From assembly GCA_963761435.1 (NCBI GenBank), contig CAVXHJ010000026.1, positions 1-64,000 of the forward strand: 64,000 bases of DNA, written 5' to 3'. Shown here in pieces: positions 53,620 to 61,818 of the stretch. Source of the DNA: Roseiarcus sp963761435 (GTDB lineage Bacteria > Pseudomonadota > Alphaproteobacteria > Rhizobiales > Beijerinckiaceae). Every line of letters begins with the position of its first letter. Position 1 is the stretch's first letter. The position numbers and the translations under genes were made by a program. A model generated the notes under the pieces. It saw nothing but the letters and a program-made list of their open reading frames with translations, searched no databases and was not told the DNA's origin.

Positions 53620-55980
53620 TCATTGATGATCCGCTTTCGCGCCAAATCGTTTCGCCAGGCGCTCGCGCCGCTTAACGACCACCTCGTATTGTTCGCGTGG
53701 CCAATCCTTGTAGTAATCCGTTCGGAGAAGCGCCTCGGAGCCGGACAAGACGGCGTCCAGGCGGTTCGCCACGACGATGAAGTAGGGAGAGTTGTCGGAC
53801 GAATCGGGGTAACGGCTTTTCATCGTTTTCGTAACGCCGGGATTGAGAAACACATTGTCGGGAATGAGCTCCGCATTGAGCGTGTCGACGTAATCGCTGA
53901 TGCCCCACTGAAATTGAACCCTCGGCGGAAACGCCATCACCCGCGTCGAAAGCGTTGGCGTGTCGCGCAGCTCGATCGACTTTTCACGGATGAACGCTCG
54001 GACTTCGCCCTTTTGATAAACCTTCACGTCCACCCGCCCGGCGAGCATGGCGGCGCGCGCGAAAGGACACGGCGGAAACTTGCCATTGTAAAACGCATTG
54101 TTGACGGTCACGAAGGTTTTCAGCCACGCCCAGATGTCGTCACCGACAAGCGAGTCGATCGCCGCCGCCGTTACGTCCTCATCGACAACGGAGCCGACCG
54201 CCGCTCTCATGCTCACGGATTGCTTTCGCCCTGAAAGTTCGAGGCTTTGCTCGGCTTTGTCCAGCACGGCGTCGCCAATCACCAGCATCTCGATCTCGGC
54301 GCCCATGAAGCACCGGAAGGCGTCTTCCGGCGTGCATACAATCGGTTCGCCGCGAACGCTGAAGCCAGCGTTGACCACCACCGGGCAGCCGGTCAGGGCT
54401 TTGAAACGGGAAATCAGGGCATGGTAGCGCGGGTTGGTCTCGGAATGCACGGTTTGGATCTGCGCCGCAGCATCGACGTGCGGGACTTCCGGGATCTCGA
54501 ACAACCCCAGTTTCGGTGTTATTGTCCGCCGGCGAGGCTCCTTGGCTGGCGCGGCGAGCAGTCCGTAGGGACTGTCGCAATCAAGATCGAACCAGCCGGC
54601 CAAGTCCTCCCGCAGCACGGAGAACGCGAACGGCCCGAAGCGCGCGCCGATTTTGTGCATCGCCTGCGAGCGCGGATCGCCGAGGATCGAGCGCGCGCCG
54701 AGCGTCTGCGGCCCAAACTCCATGCGGCCCTGGAACCAGCCGACTACCTTGCCGTCCGCCAGGGCGCGGGCGGCGGCCTCGATGGCTTCGCCTTCCTTGA
54801 GCGCACGATACTTGGCTCCCACCGCGGCAAGGCGGCGTTCAATGTCGGTCTTCGAGAAGCTCGGGCCGAGATAGGCGCCGCGCATGCCGTCGCCGGCGTT
54901 GGTGGCGCGTCGCGGCCGGCCCGCCTCCTGGCTCCATGCGGCCAAGGCCGCGCCAAGCGCCCCGCCGACGTCCCCAGCCGCCGGCTGAATCCAGACGTTT
55001 GCGAACTTAGCGTCGCGCAAGATCTTGCCGTTGGCGATACAGTTGAGGGCGAGGCCGCCGGCAAGGCAAAGGTTCTTGCAGCGGGTTTCGGCCGCAAGCG
55101 AACGGGTAAGGCGCAGCATGACCTCATCCGTGACCGCCTGGATAGACGCCGCGAGGTCCATGTGCCGCTGCTCAAGCCGCTCGTCGGGCCGGCGCGCCGG
55201 CGCGCCGAACAGCGCGTCAAAGCGCGCGTTCGTGGTCTTGAGACCGGTGCAGTAATCGAAATAGTCCATATGGAGGCGAAACGAACCGTCCGCCTTCACG
55301 TCGATCAGATTGTCGAGGATGGCGGTGACGTATTTGGGCTCGCCGTACGGAGCGAGACCCATGAGCCTCGATTCGCCGGAGTTGATCTTGAAGCCGACGT
55401 ATTCGGTGAAAGCCGAATAGAGAGAGCCCAACGAATGGGGAAAGTGGATCTCCTTGAAGATCGCAAGCGTATTGTCGCGCCCGACGGCGGCCGTCGTGGT
55501 CGCCCATTCGCCAGCGCCGTCGACGGTGAGCACGACCGCCTCGTCGAACGGCGATGGGTAGAAAGCCGAGGCGGCGAGGCTGAAATGGTGCTCCGCGAAC
55601 AGGAGCTTGGAGGCCTCGGCGAGCGCCGGATCAAAGTCGGCGAGGTTCTTCTTCACCATGTCCTTCTGGAACAGCTTCTCGGGGATCCAGATCGGCATCC
55701 CCTTGCGGAATGAGTTGAATCCGCGCGGCGCGAAGGCGATGTAGGTCTCCAACAGGCGCTCGAATTTCAGGAACGGCTTGTCGTTGAAAGCAACGCGGTC
55801 GACATCCGATCCTTTGATTCGCGCCGCTTCGAGGCAGTATTGGATGGCGTTCACCGGGAAATTGTCGTCGCGCGACCTGCGGGAGAAGCGTTCCTCCTGC
55901 GCCGCCGCGACGATCTCGCCGTCGCGGATCAGAACCGCAGTGCTATCGTGATGGAATCCGGAAATACCGAGGATATTCAT
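53620..55980 (-). CDS. NodU/CmcH-type carbamoyltransferase with long C-terminal extension
   Basis: This 786-residue protein transfers carbamoyl groups (from carbamoyl phosphate via carbamoyl-AMP) to a hydroxyl of a sugar or antibiotic-like acceptor. The Kae1-like domain has NILGISGFHHDSTAVLIRDG (HHDS 10-13), metal-ligand region LLFAEHHFSLAASAFYPSPF and VDGAGEWATTTAA. The YrdC-like C-terminal part has VVGWFQGRMEFGPQTLGARS and VVVNAGFSVRGEPIVCTPED. The homologous core ends near residue 587. A further 199 residues (WLKTFVTVNNAFYNGKFPPC, PFARAAMLAGRVDVKVYQKG) form an additional domain that ordinary NodU-type enzymes of about 580 residues do not have. It is clustered with SGNH, DUF5989 and SxtJ genes. 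Confidence 0.92.
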   Translation of the reverse strand: MNILGISGFHHDSTAVLIRDGEIVAAAQEERFSRRSRDDNFPVNAIQYCLEAARIKGSDVDRVAFNDKPFLKFERLLETYIAFAPRGFNSFRKGMPIWIPEKLFQKDMVKKNLADFDPALAEASKLLFAEHHFSLAASAFYPSPFDEAVVLTVDGAGEWATTTAAVGRDNTLAIFKEIHFPHSLGSLYSAFTEYVGFKINSGESRLMGLAPYGEPKYVTAILDNLIDVKADGSFRLHMDYFDYCTGLKTTNARFDALFGAPARRPDERLEQRHMDLAASIQAVTDEVMLRLTRSLAAETRCKNLCLAGGLALNCIANGKILRDAKFANVWIQPAAGDVGGALGAALAAWSQEAGRPRRATNAGDGMRGAYLGPSFSKTDIERRLAAVGAKYRALKEGEAIEAAARALADGKVVGWFQGRMEFGPQTLGARSILGDPRSQAMHKIGARFGPFAFSVLREDLAGWFDLDCDSPYGLLAAPAKEPRRRTITPKLGLFEIPEVPHVDAAAQIQTVHSETNPRYHALISRFKALTGCPVVVNAGFSVRGEPIVCTPEDAFRCFMGAEIEMLVIGDAVLDKAEQSLELSGRKQSVSMRAAVGSVVDEDVTAAAIDSLVGDDIWAWLKTFVTVNNAFYNGKFPPCPFARAAMLAGRVDVKVYQKGEVRAFIREKSIELRDTPTLSTRVMAFPPRVQFQWGISDYVDTLNAELIPDNVFLNPGVTKTMKSRYPDSSDNSPYFIVVANRLDAVLSGSEALLRTDYYKDWPREQYEVVVKRRERLAKRFGAKADHQ

Positions 55981-55995
55981 TACCCTCTCCCCACT

Positions 55996-56161
55996 TCAGA
56001 AGAGTGTCCATGTAAAGGGTCCCACTGCGTAAGCCCTGGACAAGACAATCAATCCTCCGAAAGTAAGCATCATAGTTAAAATCAGCGCCAACTAGAGTTT
56101 CTTGCGGACGCTCGGAAATTCCCGCTGTTCGATGACGAGATGGCGAATCTCCCTTGAGCGT
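55996..56161 (-). pseudogene. DUF5989 small membrane protein, broken
   Basis: After the SxtJ stop (56163) the minus strand reads, with one G removed near 56151-56153, (T)LKEIRHLVIEQREFPSVRKK then L-stop-LALILTMMLTFGG, LIVLSRAYAVGPFTWTLF and TGA at 55998. The hydrophobic helix and the ending APF/GPFTWTLF are the DUF5989 signature. Three lesions are seen: ACG in place of the ATG start, an extra G, and TAG (56094-56092) where the family has a tryptophan codon TGG. The size (about 55 codons) and the place between SxtJ and carbamoyltransferase genes fit DUF5989. It is too short and broken to appear as a normal gene. Confidence 0.7.
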
Positions 56162-56162
56162 C

Positions 56163-56588
56163 CTAGAACTGCCTGTGCATCGATCCCAGCGCAGGTCCCG
56201 GCGGGTCGCGCTTGATCCAATAGCTCTCCGCGGCGGAATCGCACTTCAGTCGCAACAGGTCCCTGCCGGTGGCGCGCAAGAAGAGCCCCATCGGCACAAA
56301 CGCGATCACGTACAGCACGCCCATGACAACTGGACTGACCACTTGATTGAGCAACAGCCCGAGTCTGAACCAAGCCTTGTTGACCGGGCGCAATATTGCG
56401 GGAGCAAGGAAGGCGAGCGCGAGAAAAACGACCGCGATCGCCAGCGCCCACCAGCGCGGCCCAGCCCGGTGCATCACCGTGGGCGCCAAGCCGATCAGCG
56501 AAAACACCACTCCGAACACGATGCCAAAGGCCCGTTCGGAGCCGGGCTTCAAGTCGCGATGGGACGAGATTGGCTCGTGGATTGACAA
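56163..56588 (-). CDS. SxtJ-family membrane protein
   Basis: This 141-residue protein has hydrophobic segments AFGIVFGVVFSLIGLAPTVM, WWALAIAVVFLALAFLAPAI, GLLLNQVVSPVVMGVLYVIA and FVPMGLFLRATGRD, and the family ending RLKCDSAAESYWIKRDPPGP and GSMHRQF. SxtJ proteins occur in saxitoxin and many other clusters beside NodU-type carbamoyltransferases. Their role is unproven; a membrane partner of carbamoylation or export is likely. It is probably the first gene of the minus-strand cluster SxtJ-DUF5989-carbamoyltransferase-SGNH. Confidence 0.9.
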   Translation of the reverse strand: MSIHEPISSHRDLKPGSERAFGIVFGVVFSLIGLAPTVMHRAGPRWWALAIAVVFLALAFLAPAILRPVNKAWFRLGLLLNQVVSPVVMGVLYVIAFVPMGLFLRATGRDLLRLKCDSAAESYWIKRDPPGPALGSMHRQF

Positions 56589-57102
56589 GTATCACCCCCC
56601 CAAAAACAACCAACCCTAAGCAGGCTCGCCGTCCTCTATCGGCGCTCGCTATTTCTTAAAACCTGAAGATCGAGATGATTGGCCCCTACCATCGTTTCCC
56701 AACGGAAAGTGTTTCATTTTCGTCTAAATGTCAACAATAATGCGTAATAGAGCTGCCGATCCCTTGGCAGCGCCGGAAGAGGGCGCTCTCGCCCAGGCCG
56801 CCGCGGGACCATGCTGATCTATCGTACGGGGGAAACAACCAAAACCAAACCCGCCGCGAGGAAGACCAAATTTGGTTTTCTTCCGTGAATTCTGGGATTT
56901 CAACGGATCATGCTCGAATGGGCAGGATTCTCCATTCTCTCCATGCGCGCCGCGAGGCCGTCTCGCCGGGCGCGGTTCAATCCGGCGCATCGGAAAAAAT
57001 ATGGCGCGGAATTCTAATTCTTGAAAACGGACTGGCCGCCTGATCCCCAACGCTCCGGCCGCCTGATCTCGATGTTTAGTCCCGGCATCTGCTGGAGCGG
57101 AT
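56589..57102. other. Intergenic region, no gene seen
   Basis: These 514 bases lie upstream of the sxtJ-type gene. The part near 56590-56740 is AT-richer and should hold the promoter of the carbamoyltransferase cluster, but no clear -35/-10 pair stands out. The remaining frames on both strands have no protein-like features. Confidence 0.5.
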
Positions 57103-57280
57103 TCAGTCTGAATCCTTGAGGCTCGACTGTCCATCGCTTGCAGACGAACTTGAAGGAGGCGAAGCCTTTGAGGGTCTTGAGCTTTCGGGCGAAATTTTAG
57201 GCGTCGACGAAGCCGCGCAGATGAGTCCGCCCGCCACGATTACGAAAAGCGCAATGAAATCAATGGTCGTTAGCCGACAT
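57103..57280 (-). CDS. Possible small single-helix membrane protein, frameshifted
   Basis: If one extra A near 57270-57271 is removed, ATG 57280 reads MSATTIDFIALFVIVAGGLI, CAASSTPKISPESS and then a Ser/Pro-rich tail to TGA at 57103. One membrane helix with a disordered tail is typical of small alphaproteobacterial membrane proteins. There is no good ribosome site and no family, so this remains tentative. Confidence 0.3.
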
Positions 57281-57368
57281 GAAACGCCGGATGCCGCCAG
57301 GGATTTGTGCTGATGTGGTTGCTAATTGGTTGCTAGGCCTGACGCATGCTTTTCCCGCCGTAAGCAGC

Positions 57369-57557
57369 TTAGTGCCTTGCCTTAATGTCGTCGCTAACGG
57401 GAAGGCCGAGGTTCCGCCAAAAGGCCACCAAGCAGGCGTCGCAAATCGGTTCGTCGTTTAAGGGCAATTTGTCCAGGCAAGCGCGGAAAGCCTCCCTCTC
57501 GCTGCGCCACATCCGCGAGCAAACTACGCAATGGTCCTCATCGACAAAGTCCGGCAT
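57369..57557 (-). CDS. Small protein with two Cys pairs, possible zinc-binding
   Basis: From ATG 57557 a 62-residue protein reads MPDFVDEDHCVVCSRMWRSE and later PICDACLVAFWRNLGLPVSD. The paired CxxC motifs (HCVVC and ICDAC, 25 residues apart) suggest a small zinc ribbon or treble-clef-like protein. An in-frame ATG at 57593 is possible. Upstream ribosome signals are weak. No family is recognised. Confidence 0.5.
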   Translation of the reverse strand: MPDFVDEDHCVVCSRMWRSEREAFRACLDKLPLNDEPICDACLVAFWRNLGLPVSDDIKARH

Positions 57558-57602
57558 GTTTCCAATAGAACCCGATTGCTCTTGGCGCCGCAAGCGGCGT
57601 TA

Positions 57603-57935
57603 ACCGCTACGGCCCACGTTGCGTTACTGGACAGTTACCCCGCTTCGCGCTTTGATCGGAGCGGGTCCATCGACGGCGATGCGCGCAGTCGGGGAGGTTG
57701 GGTGAAGTGCAGGTCAAGGGAGGCGCGGTCACCTCCATTGAAAATTTATAATTTTTGCTCCCCGTCCCTGTTGGCGAGCGCGCGAAGGCGTTTTTTGCCC
57801 CCGGCCGGGGTAGGGGAGGGTCAACGCGACGGCAATTCAAACGCGACGGGCTAGAGGAATAGGCCCGTTGGTTGCTATTTGGCAGCTAGATGCCTAGGCC
57901 CCGAAGTCAGCTATGGCGTAACTCGTTGATTTTGT
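57603..57935. other. Intergenic region before tRNA-Arg, no gene seen
   Basis: These 333 bases between the small Cys-rich protein and the tRNA are repeat-free. Reading frames exist on both strands but lack start signals and family features. A GGCGTTTTTTGCCC stretch near 57788-57801 is an AT-rich island with short complementary flanks; I do not assign it. Confidence 0.4.
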
Positions 57936-58012
57936 TGGCGTCCCGGAGAGGACTTGAACCTCTGGCCCCAGGTTTAGGAAACCTGTGCTCTATCCAGCTG
58001 AGCTACCGGGAC
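57936..58012 (-). tRNA. tRNA-Arg (anticodon CCT)
   Basis: The minus strand folds into a complete 77-base tRNA with encoded CCA. The acceptor stem is GTCCCGG/CCGGGAC, the D arm GCTC-AGCTGGATA-GAGC, and the anticodon arm CAGGT-TTCCTAA-ACCTG with anticodon CCT. The variable loop is GGGCC and the T arm AGAGG-TTCAAGT-CCTCT. The discriminator G precedes CCA. It decodes AGG. tRNA-Arg genes are common integration sites, but no integrase or att repeat was found nearby. Confidence 0.97.
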
Positions 58013-58077
58013 TCTTGATTGACGCCGCCGCCAAACACTCTGGACAAGGCCGCGCGCCGCGCGGCAAGGCCCTTAGC

Positions 58078-58938
58078 ATGATTTTCCGCCCCGCGCACCG
58101 CCGCCTTGGGCCGGTCCCGCCCTCGAGCGCGGCGTCGCTCCGTCTCGCTCTCGCGACGCTCATAGTCGTGGCTGTCGCCGATCCAGGCTTTGCGGCATGC
58201 GGGCGCCCGGGCGGGCGGGTTCAAACGGTCGGCGTTGATCAACGCCTCGATATTGCGCTCAGCGACGGCAGGACGGTGAGGCTCGCGGGCCTGGATCCGC
58301 CCAATCCCGACCGCGGAGCGCCCGAAGCCGCTGAAGCCGCACGAGATTTCCTGAACCGGCGCCTTCTCGGCCGGGACGCGGACCTCGTCGTCCTAGCCGG
58401 AGCGCCCGACCGCTGGGGGAGAACGGTCGCTGACCTCAGCCTCCCCAATTCGACCGTTGGACTGGCCGGTTCGACCGCGGCGGCGCTGCTGGCGGAGGGC
58501 TACGCCCGCGTGCGCCCGGAGTTCGAGACGCGCGGCTGCGCCGCCGAACGGCTCGTGATCGAGGACGGCGCACGTCGCGCGGCCTTGGGGATATGGCGCG
58601 ATCCCGAGTTCGCTGTGATCCAGTCGTCCGATTCGGGGGGGTTGCGCCGCCGTAACGGCAGGTTCGTTCTCATCGAGGGAATCGTGCGCAGGGTTGGCTT
58701 TACCCGCTCTCGCCTCTATCTTGAGCTTGTTCCCCATGACGGTCCGACGATCGTGATGGCGCGCAAACTGGAGTTGACCTTGGCGCGAGAAGGGCGACCG
58801 GTCGGCGCGCTGGTTGGACAGACGATCCGGGCGCGCGGCGCGCTGGACGACCGGTTTGGCCCAAGAATCGAGGTGGACGAACCGGCGATGATCGAGATTG
58901 CCCATCGCGCCGACGCGTCAGGAGAAGCGGGACACTAG
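58078..58938 (+). CDS. Thermonuclease-like (SNase fold) exported protein
   Basis: This 286-residue protein has an N-terminal hydrophobic leader (LRLALATLIVVAVADPGFAA). An SNase-like domain follows: LDIALSDGRTVRLAGLDPPN (family VRLxGIDAPE), FLNRRLLGRDADLVVL and RVRPEFETRGCAAERLVIED. The second half GRFVLIEGIVRRVGFTRSRL is an OB-like extension. The usual catalytic Glu of APE is Asn here (DPPN), so nuclease activity is doubtful. ATG 58078 is chosen; the frame runs further upstream into the tRNA, which excludes earlier starts. It stands 2 bases before the M48 gene, so they are probably cotranscribed. Confidence 0.8.
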   Translation: MIFRPAHRRLGPVPPSSAASLRLALATLIVVAVADPGFAACGRPGGRVQTVGVDQRLDIALSDGRTVRLAGLDPPNPDRGAPEAAEAARDFLNRRLLGRDADLVVLAGAPDRWGRTVADLSLPNSTVGLAGSTAAALLAEGYARVRPEFETRGCAAERLVIEDGARRAALGIWRDPEFAVIQSSDSGGLRRRNGRFVLIEGIVRRVGFTRSRLYLELVPHDGPTIVMARKLELTLAREGRPVGALVGQTIRARGALDDRFGPRIEVDEPAMIEIAHRADASGEAGH

Positions 58939-58940
58939 GC

Positions 58941-60435
58941 ATGAGCGGCCCACCGGATAGTCTGGGACGGACCGCCGCGCCCCGGCGCGGGCGGCGCGCG
59001 CTCGCGGCGCTCGCCGCCGCGTTCGCTTTCAGCCTGGCGGCGTGCGCGACGATCGATCCGCCGCCGTCACCAGCGAGCGTCGCCCCGGCCGCCGCTCCGC
59101 ACGCCGTCGGCGGCGCGCTGGTCAGCCCGGAGCGCAAGCGTCTGATCGACGCGTTCGGCGGGGTCTATGCCGATCCGGCGGCCGAGGCCTATCTCAACGG
59201 GGTCCTGGTCAAGCTCGCTCCAGCCTCGGACCCCGTAGGGCAGCCCTACCGGGTGACGATTCTCAACTCACCGATCGTCAACGCCTTCGCGCTGCCCTCC
59301 GGCGATATTTTCGTCACCCGCGGCCTTCTCGCCCTCGCCGACGACACCTCCGAAATCGCCGCCGTCATGGCCCATGAGATCGGCCACGTGACCGCCCGCC
59401 ACGCCGCCCAGCGGGCGGAGTTCGAGAAGACAACGGCGTTGTTCACCAAGGTGAACGCGCAATTGCTTGCCCAGCGCCAGGCGCAGGACGAGGCCGAGGC
59501 GCGCTCGAAGCTGGCGATCGCGAGCTTCTCCCGCCAGCAGGAATTCGAGGCCGATCAGATCGGCATCAGGACCATCGCCAGGGCGGGATACGACCCCTAC
59601 GCCGCGGCCCGATTCCTCACCGCGCTTGGCGAATGGAGCGCGCTTCGCGCTTCGGTTTCCGGCGCCGGGTCCGCCGACCGCCCCGACATGATGGCGACGC
59701 ACCCGTCCACGCCCGAGCGTATCGCCCAGGCGACCGAGGAAGCGCGGCAGTTCGGGCCGCCGGGGACCGGCGAAACCGGGCGCAACGCCTATCTCGCCGC
59801 CATCGAAGGCGTCGCCTTCGGCGACGACCCCTCGCAGGGCGTCGTGCGCGACAACGCGTTCATTCACCCGAAACTCGGTTTCGCCTTCAGCGCGCCGGAC
59901 GGCTTCACGCTCGACAACCAGTCGGTGGCGCTGATCGGCGTTGGCCAAACTGGCGGCGAGGCCCTGCGCCTCGACAGCGTCGCCATCGCGGAATCCACTC
60001 CCGTCGCGAGCGCGATCGGTTCGGGCTGGATCGAGGGCGTCCAGACGACAGCGATCGAACCCAAGCGGATCGCCGGCCTCGAAGCAGCGACGGCGGTCGC
60101 CCAGGGCCAGCAGTGGAGTTTCCGCCTTGGAGCCATTCGCCTGAACGGCCGCCTCTACCGCCTGATTTTCGCCGCCCATTCGCTTTCGCCAACGGTCAAT
60201 TCGCGGTTCATGACCTCGCTCGAACTCGTTCCATCTCATCAACGCTGAGGACTCGGCTCTCGCCGCGCCGCAGAGGATCAAGATCGTCGAGGCGGCGAGC
60301 GGCGACACCGCCGAATCGCTCGCCGCCCGAATGGCCTTCCTGCCGCGGTCGGTCGACCAGTTCGTGATTCTCAACGGCCTCGACCGAGGCGCCGCGCCCG
60401 TTCCCGGGCAACGCTACAAGATCGTCGTCCAATGA
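58941..60435 (+). CDS. M48-family lipoprotein metalloprotease, one frameshift
   Basis: This exported zinc protease of the BepA/LoiP-like class has a lipobox at SLAAC (Cys35). The metal site is H145-E146-xx-H149 in VMAHEIGHVTARHA, with the third ligand E203 in QEFEADQIG. The DPYAAARFLTALGEW and HPSTPERIAQATE motifs are typical. The first frame ends at 60248, but conserved-looking sequence continues one frame away (SFHLINAEDSALAAPQRIKI, VEAASGDTAESLAARMAFLP, VDQFVILNGLDRGAAPVPGQ) to TGA at 60435. One extra A at 60223-60224 explains this. The full protein is about 497 residues with a LysM-like C-terminus. The corrected stop overlaps rdgB (ATGA), which supports the reconstruction. Confidence 0.88.
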
Positions 60436-61082
60436 GCGGCGAAGCCTCGAGCGCAAAGAAGCGCGCGCGGCTGTCCGGCCGTCTCATCGTCGCGACCCAC
60501 AATCCGGGCAAGCTCATGGAGATCCGCGAGCTCATGACGCCCCATGGCGTCGAGGCGCTCAGCGCCGCGGAGCTCAATCTCGAGGAGCCCGAGGAGACCG
60601 GATTGACCTTCCGCGACAACGCCGTGCTGAAGGCCGAGGCCGCCGCGCGCGCTTCGGGGATTGTGGCGCTGGCAGACGATTCAGGGCTTTGCGTCGAGGC
60701 GCTCGGCGGCGCGCCGGGAATCTATTCGGCGCGCTGGGCGGGGGACAGCAAGGATTTTGGCCCCGCCATGGCTCGCGTCGAGTGGGAGCTCAGGGCGCTC
60801 GCCGCGCCGCCGCCGTGGCGGGCTTCCTTCGTCAGCGTTCTCGCCCTCGCCTGGCCGCAGGGCGCGCTCGAGACTTTCGAAGGGCGGGTTAATGGCGCCC
60901 TCGTTTTCCCGCCGCGCGGGACGGCCGGGTTCGGCTACGATCCGGTCTTCCTTCCCGACGGCCATGACCGCACCTTCGGGGAGATGAGTTCCGAGGAGAA
61001 GCATGGGATTCCGGCCGACGGCTCGCTCGCGCTTTCGCATCGCGCCCGCGCATTCCAGAAGCTCGCGCGCGCCCGGCTCTGA
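60432..61082 (+). CDS. rdgB: Non-canonical purine NTP pyrophosphatase RdgB/HAM1
   Basis: This 216-residue housekeeping enzyme hydrolyses dITP/XTP to the monophosphates and keeps damaged purines out of DNA. Motifs are IVATHNPGKLMEIRELM (substrate P-loop-like), TFRDNAVLKAEAAARASGIV, ALADDSGLCVEALGGAPGIY, SARWAGDSKDF, GYDPVFLPDGHDRTFGEMS and the final SHRARAFQKL. ATG 60432 overlaps the corrected M48 stop. The length is normal for the family. Confidence 0.95.
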   Translation: MSGEASSAKKRARLSGRLIVATHNPGKLMEIRELMTPHGVEALSAAELNLEEPEETGLTFRDNAVLKAEAAARASGIVALADDSGLCVEALGGAPGIYSARWAGDSKDFGPAMARVEWELRALAAPPPWRASFVSVLALAWPQGALETFEGRVNGALVFPPRGTAGFGYDPVFLPDGHDRTFGEMSSEEKHGIPADGSLALSHRARAFQKLARARL

Positions 61083-61347
61083 GCGGCTGCCTCCGGCCCA
61101 GCGCAACACAATCAAAGCCGCGCGCGGGAATGCGGGACGGCTTCTTCAACAATTCGTGACCGCACCGCAATTTCGCAGACGCCTCCGGCGAATTCTCGAC
61201 ATTGCGTAGCGAGAGGGCGTATCCTGCGGGAACATCATCACGACCTCGCGATCACTTCGGGCGAACCGCTGAATTATCGCAATAGGTTGACGCTGCGGCG
61301 AGCCGAGCGTGGCTCGGATGAGGCTTAATCCCGTTCGGAGAACAAGC

Positions 61348-61806
61348 ATGTCCATAACCATAGAGGTCAACGGACAGCGCGAAACGGTCGACGTCGCGCC
61401 CGACACGCCGCTGCTCTGGACCTTGCGCGATGTGATCGGCCTCACCGGGACCAAATTCGGCTGCGGGATCGCGCAATGCGGCGCGTGCACGGTGCACATC
61501 GACGGCGAGCCGGTGCGTTCCTGCATGCTGCCGGTGGGCGCAATCGGCGACCGCAAGGTGACGACCATCGAGGGCGTTGGCGCAACCGAAGAGGGACGCA
61601 AGATCCAGAAGGCCTGGCTAGGTCTCGAAGTGGTGCAATGCGGCTACTGCCAGTCCGGGCAGATCATGTCCGCCGCCGCGCTCATCGCGAAGACACCCGA
61701 TCCGAACGACGCCGACATCGACGCGGCGATGGCGGGAAACATATGCCGCTGCGGCACCTATGTGCGCATCCGCGCCGCGATCAAAGAAGCCGCGCATTCG
61801 GCCTGA
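61348..61806 (+). CDS. iorA: (2Fe-2S) subunit of an IorAB-type molybdenum hydroxylase
   Basis: This 152-residue small subunit has two [2Fe-2S] clusters. The plant-type N-terminal site is GCGIAQCGACTVHIDGEPVR..C. The C-terminal helical site is VVQCGYCQSGQIMSA with GNICRCGTY. ATG 61348 has GGAGAAC upstream. The arrangement matches isoquinoline 1-oxidoreductase/aldehyde dehydrogenase small subunits that pair with a large IorB-type subunit, as here (gap 12 bases). It passes electrons from the molybdenum centre to an external acceptor. The true substrate may be an aldehyde or N-heterocycle. Confidence 0.93.
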   Translation: MSITIEVNGQRETVDVAPDTPLLWTLRDVIGLTGTKFGCGIAQCGACTVHIDGEPVRSCMLPVGAIGDRKVTTIEGVGATEEGRKIQKAWLGLEVVQCGYCQSGQIMSAAALIAKTPDPNDADIDAAMAGNICRCGTYVRIRAAIKEAAHSA

Positions 61807-61818
61807 GGAGGCTCGCCA

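Noticed and set aside
56092..56613. A 173-codon minus-strand frame covering SxtJ
   Set aside because: Only its last part (REIRHLVIEQREFPSVRKKL) is meaningful, as part of the broken DUF5989 gene. The rest is out of frame with SxtJ.
57607..57840. A 77-codon minus-strand frame before tRNA-Arg
   Set aside because: It has no ribosome site, no motif and low-complexity composition.
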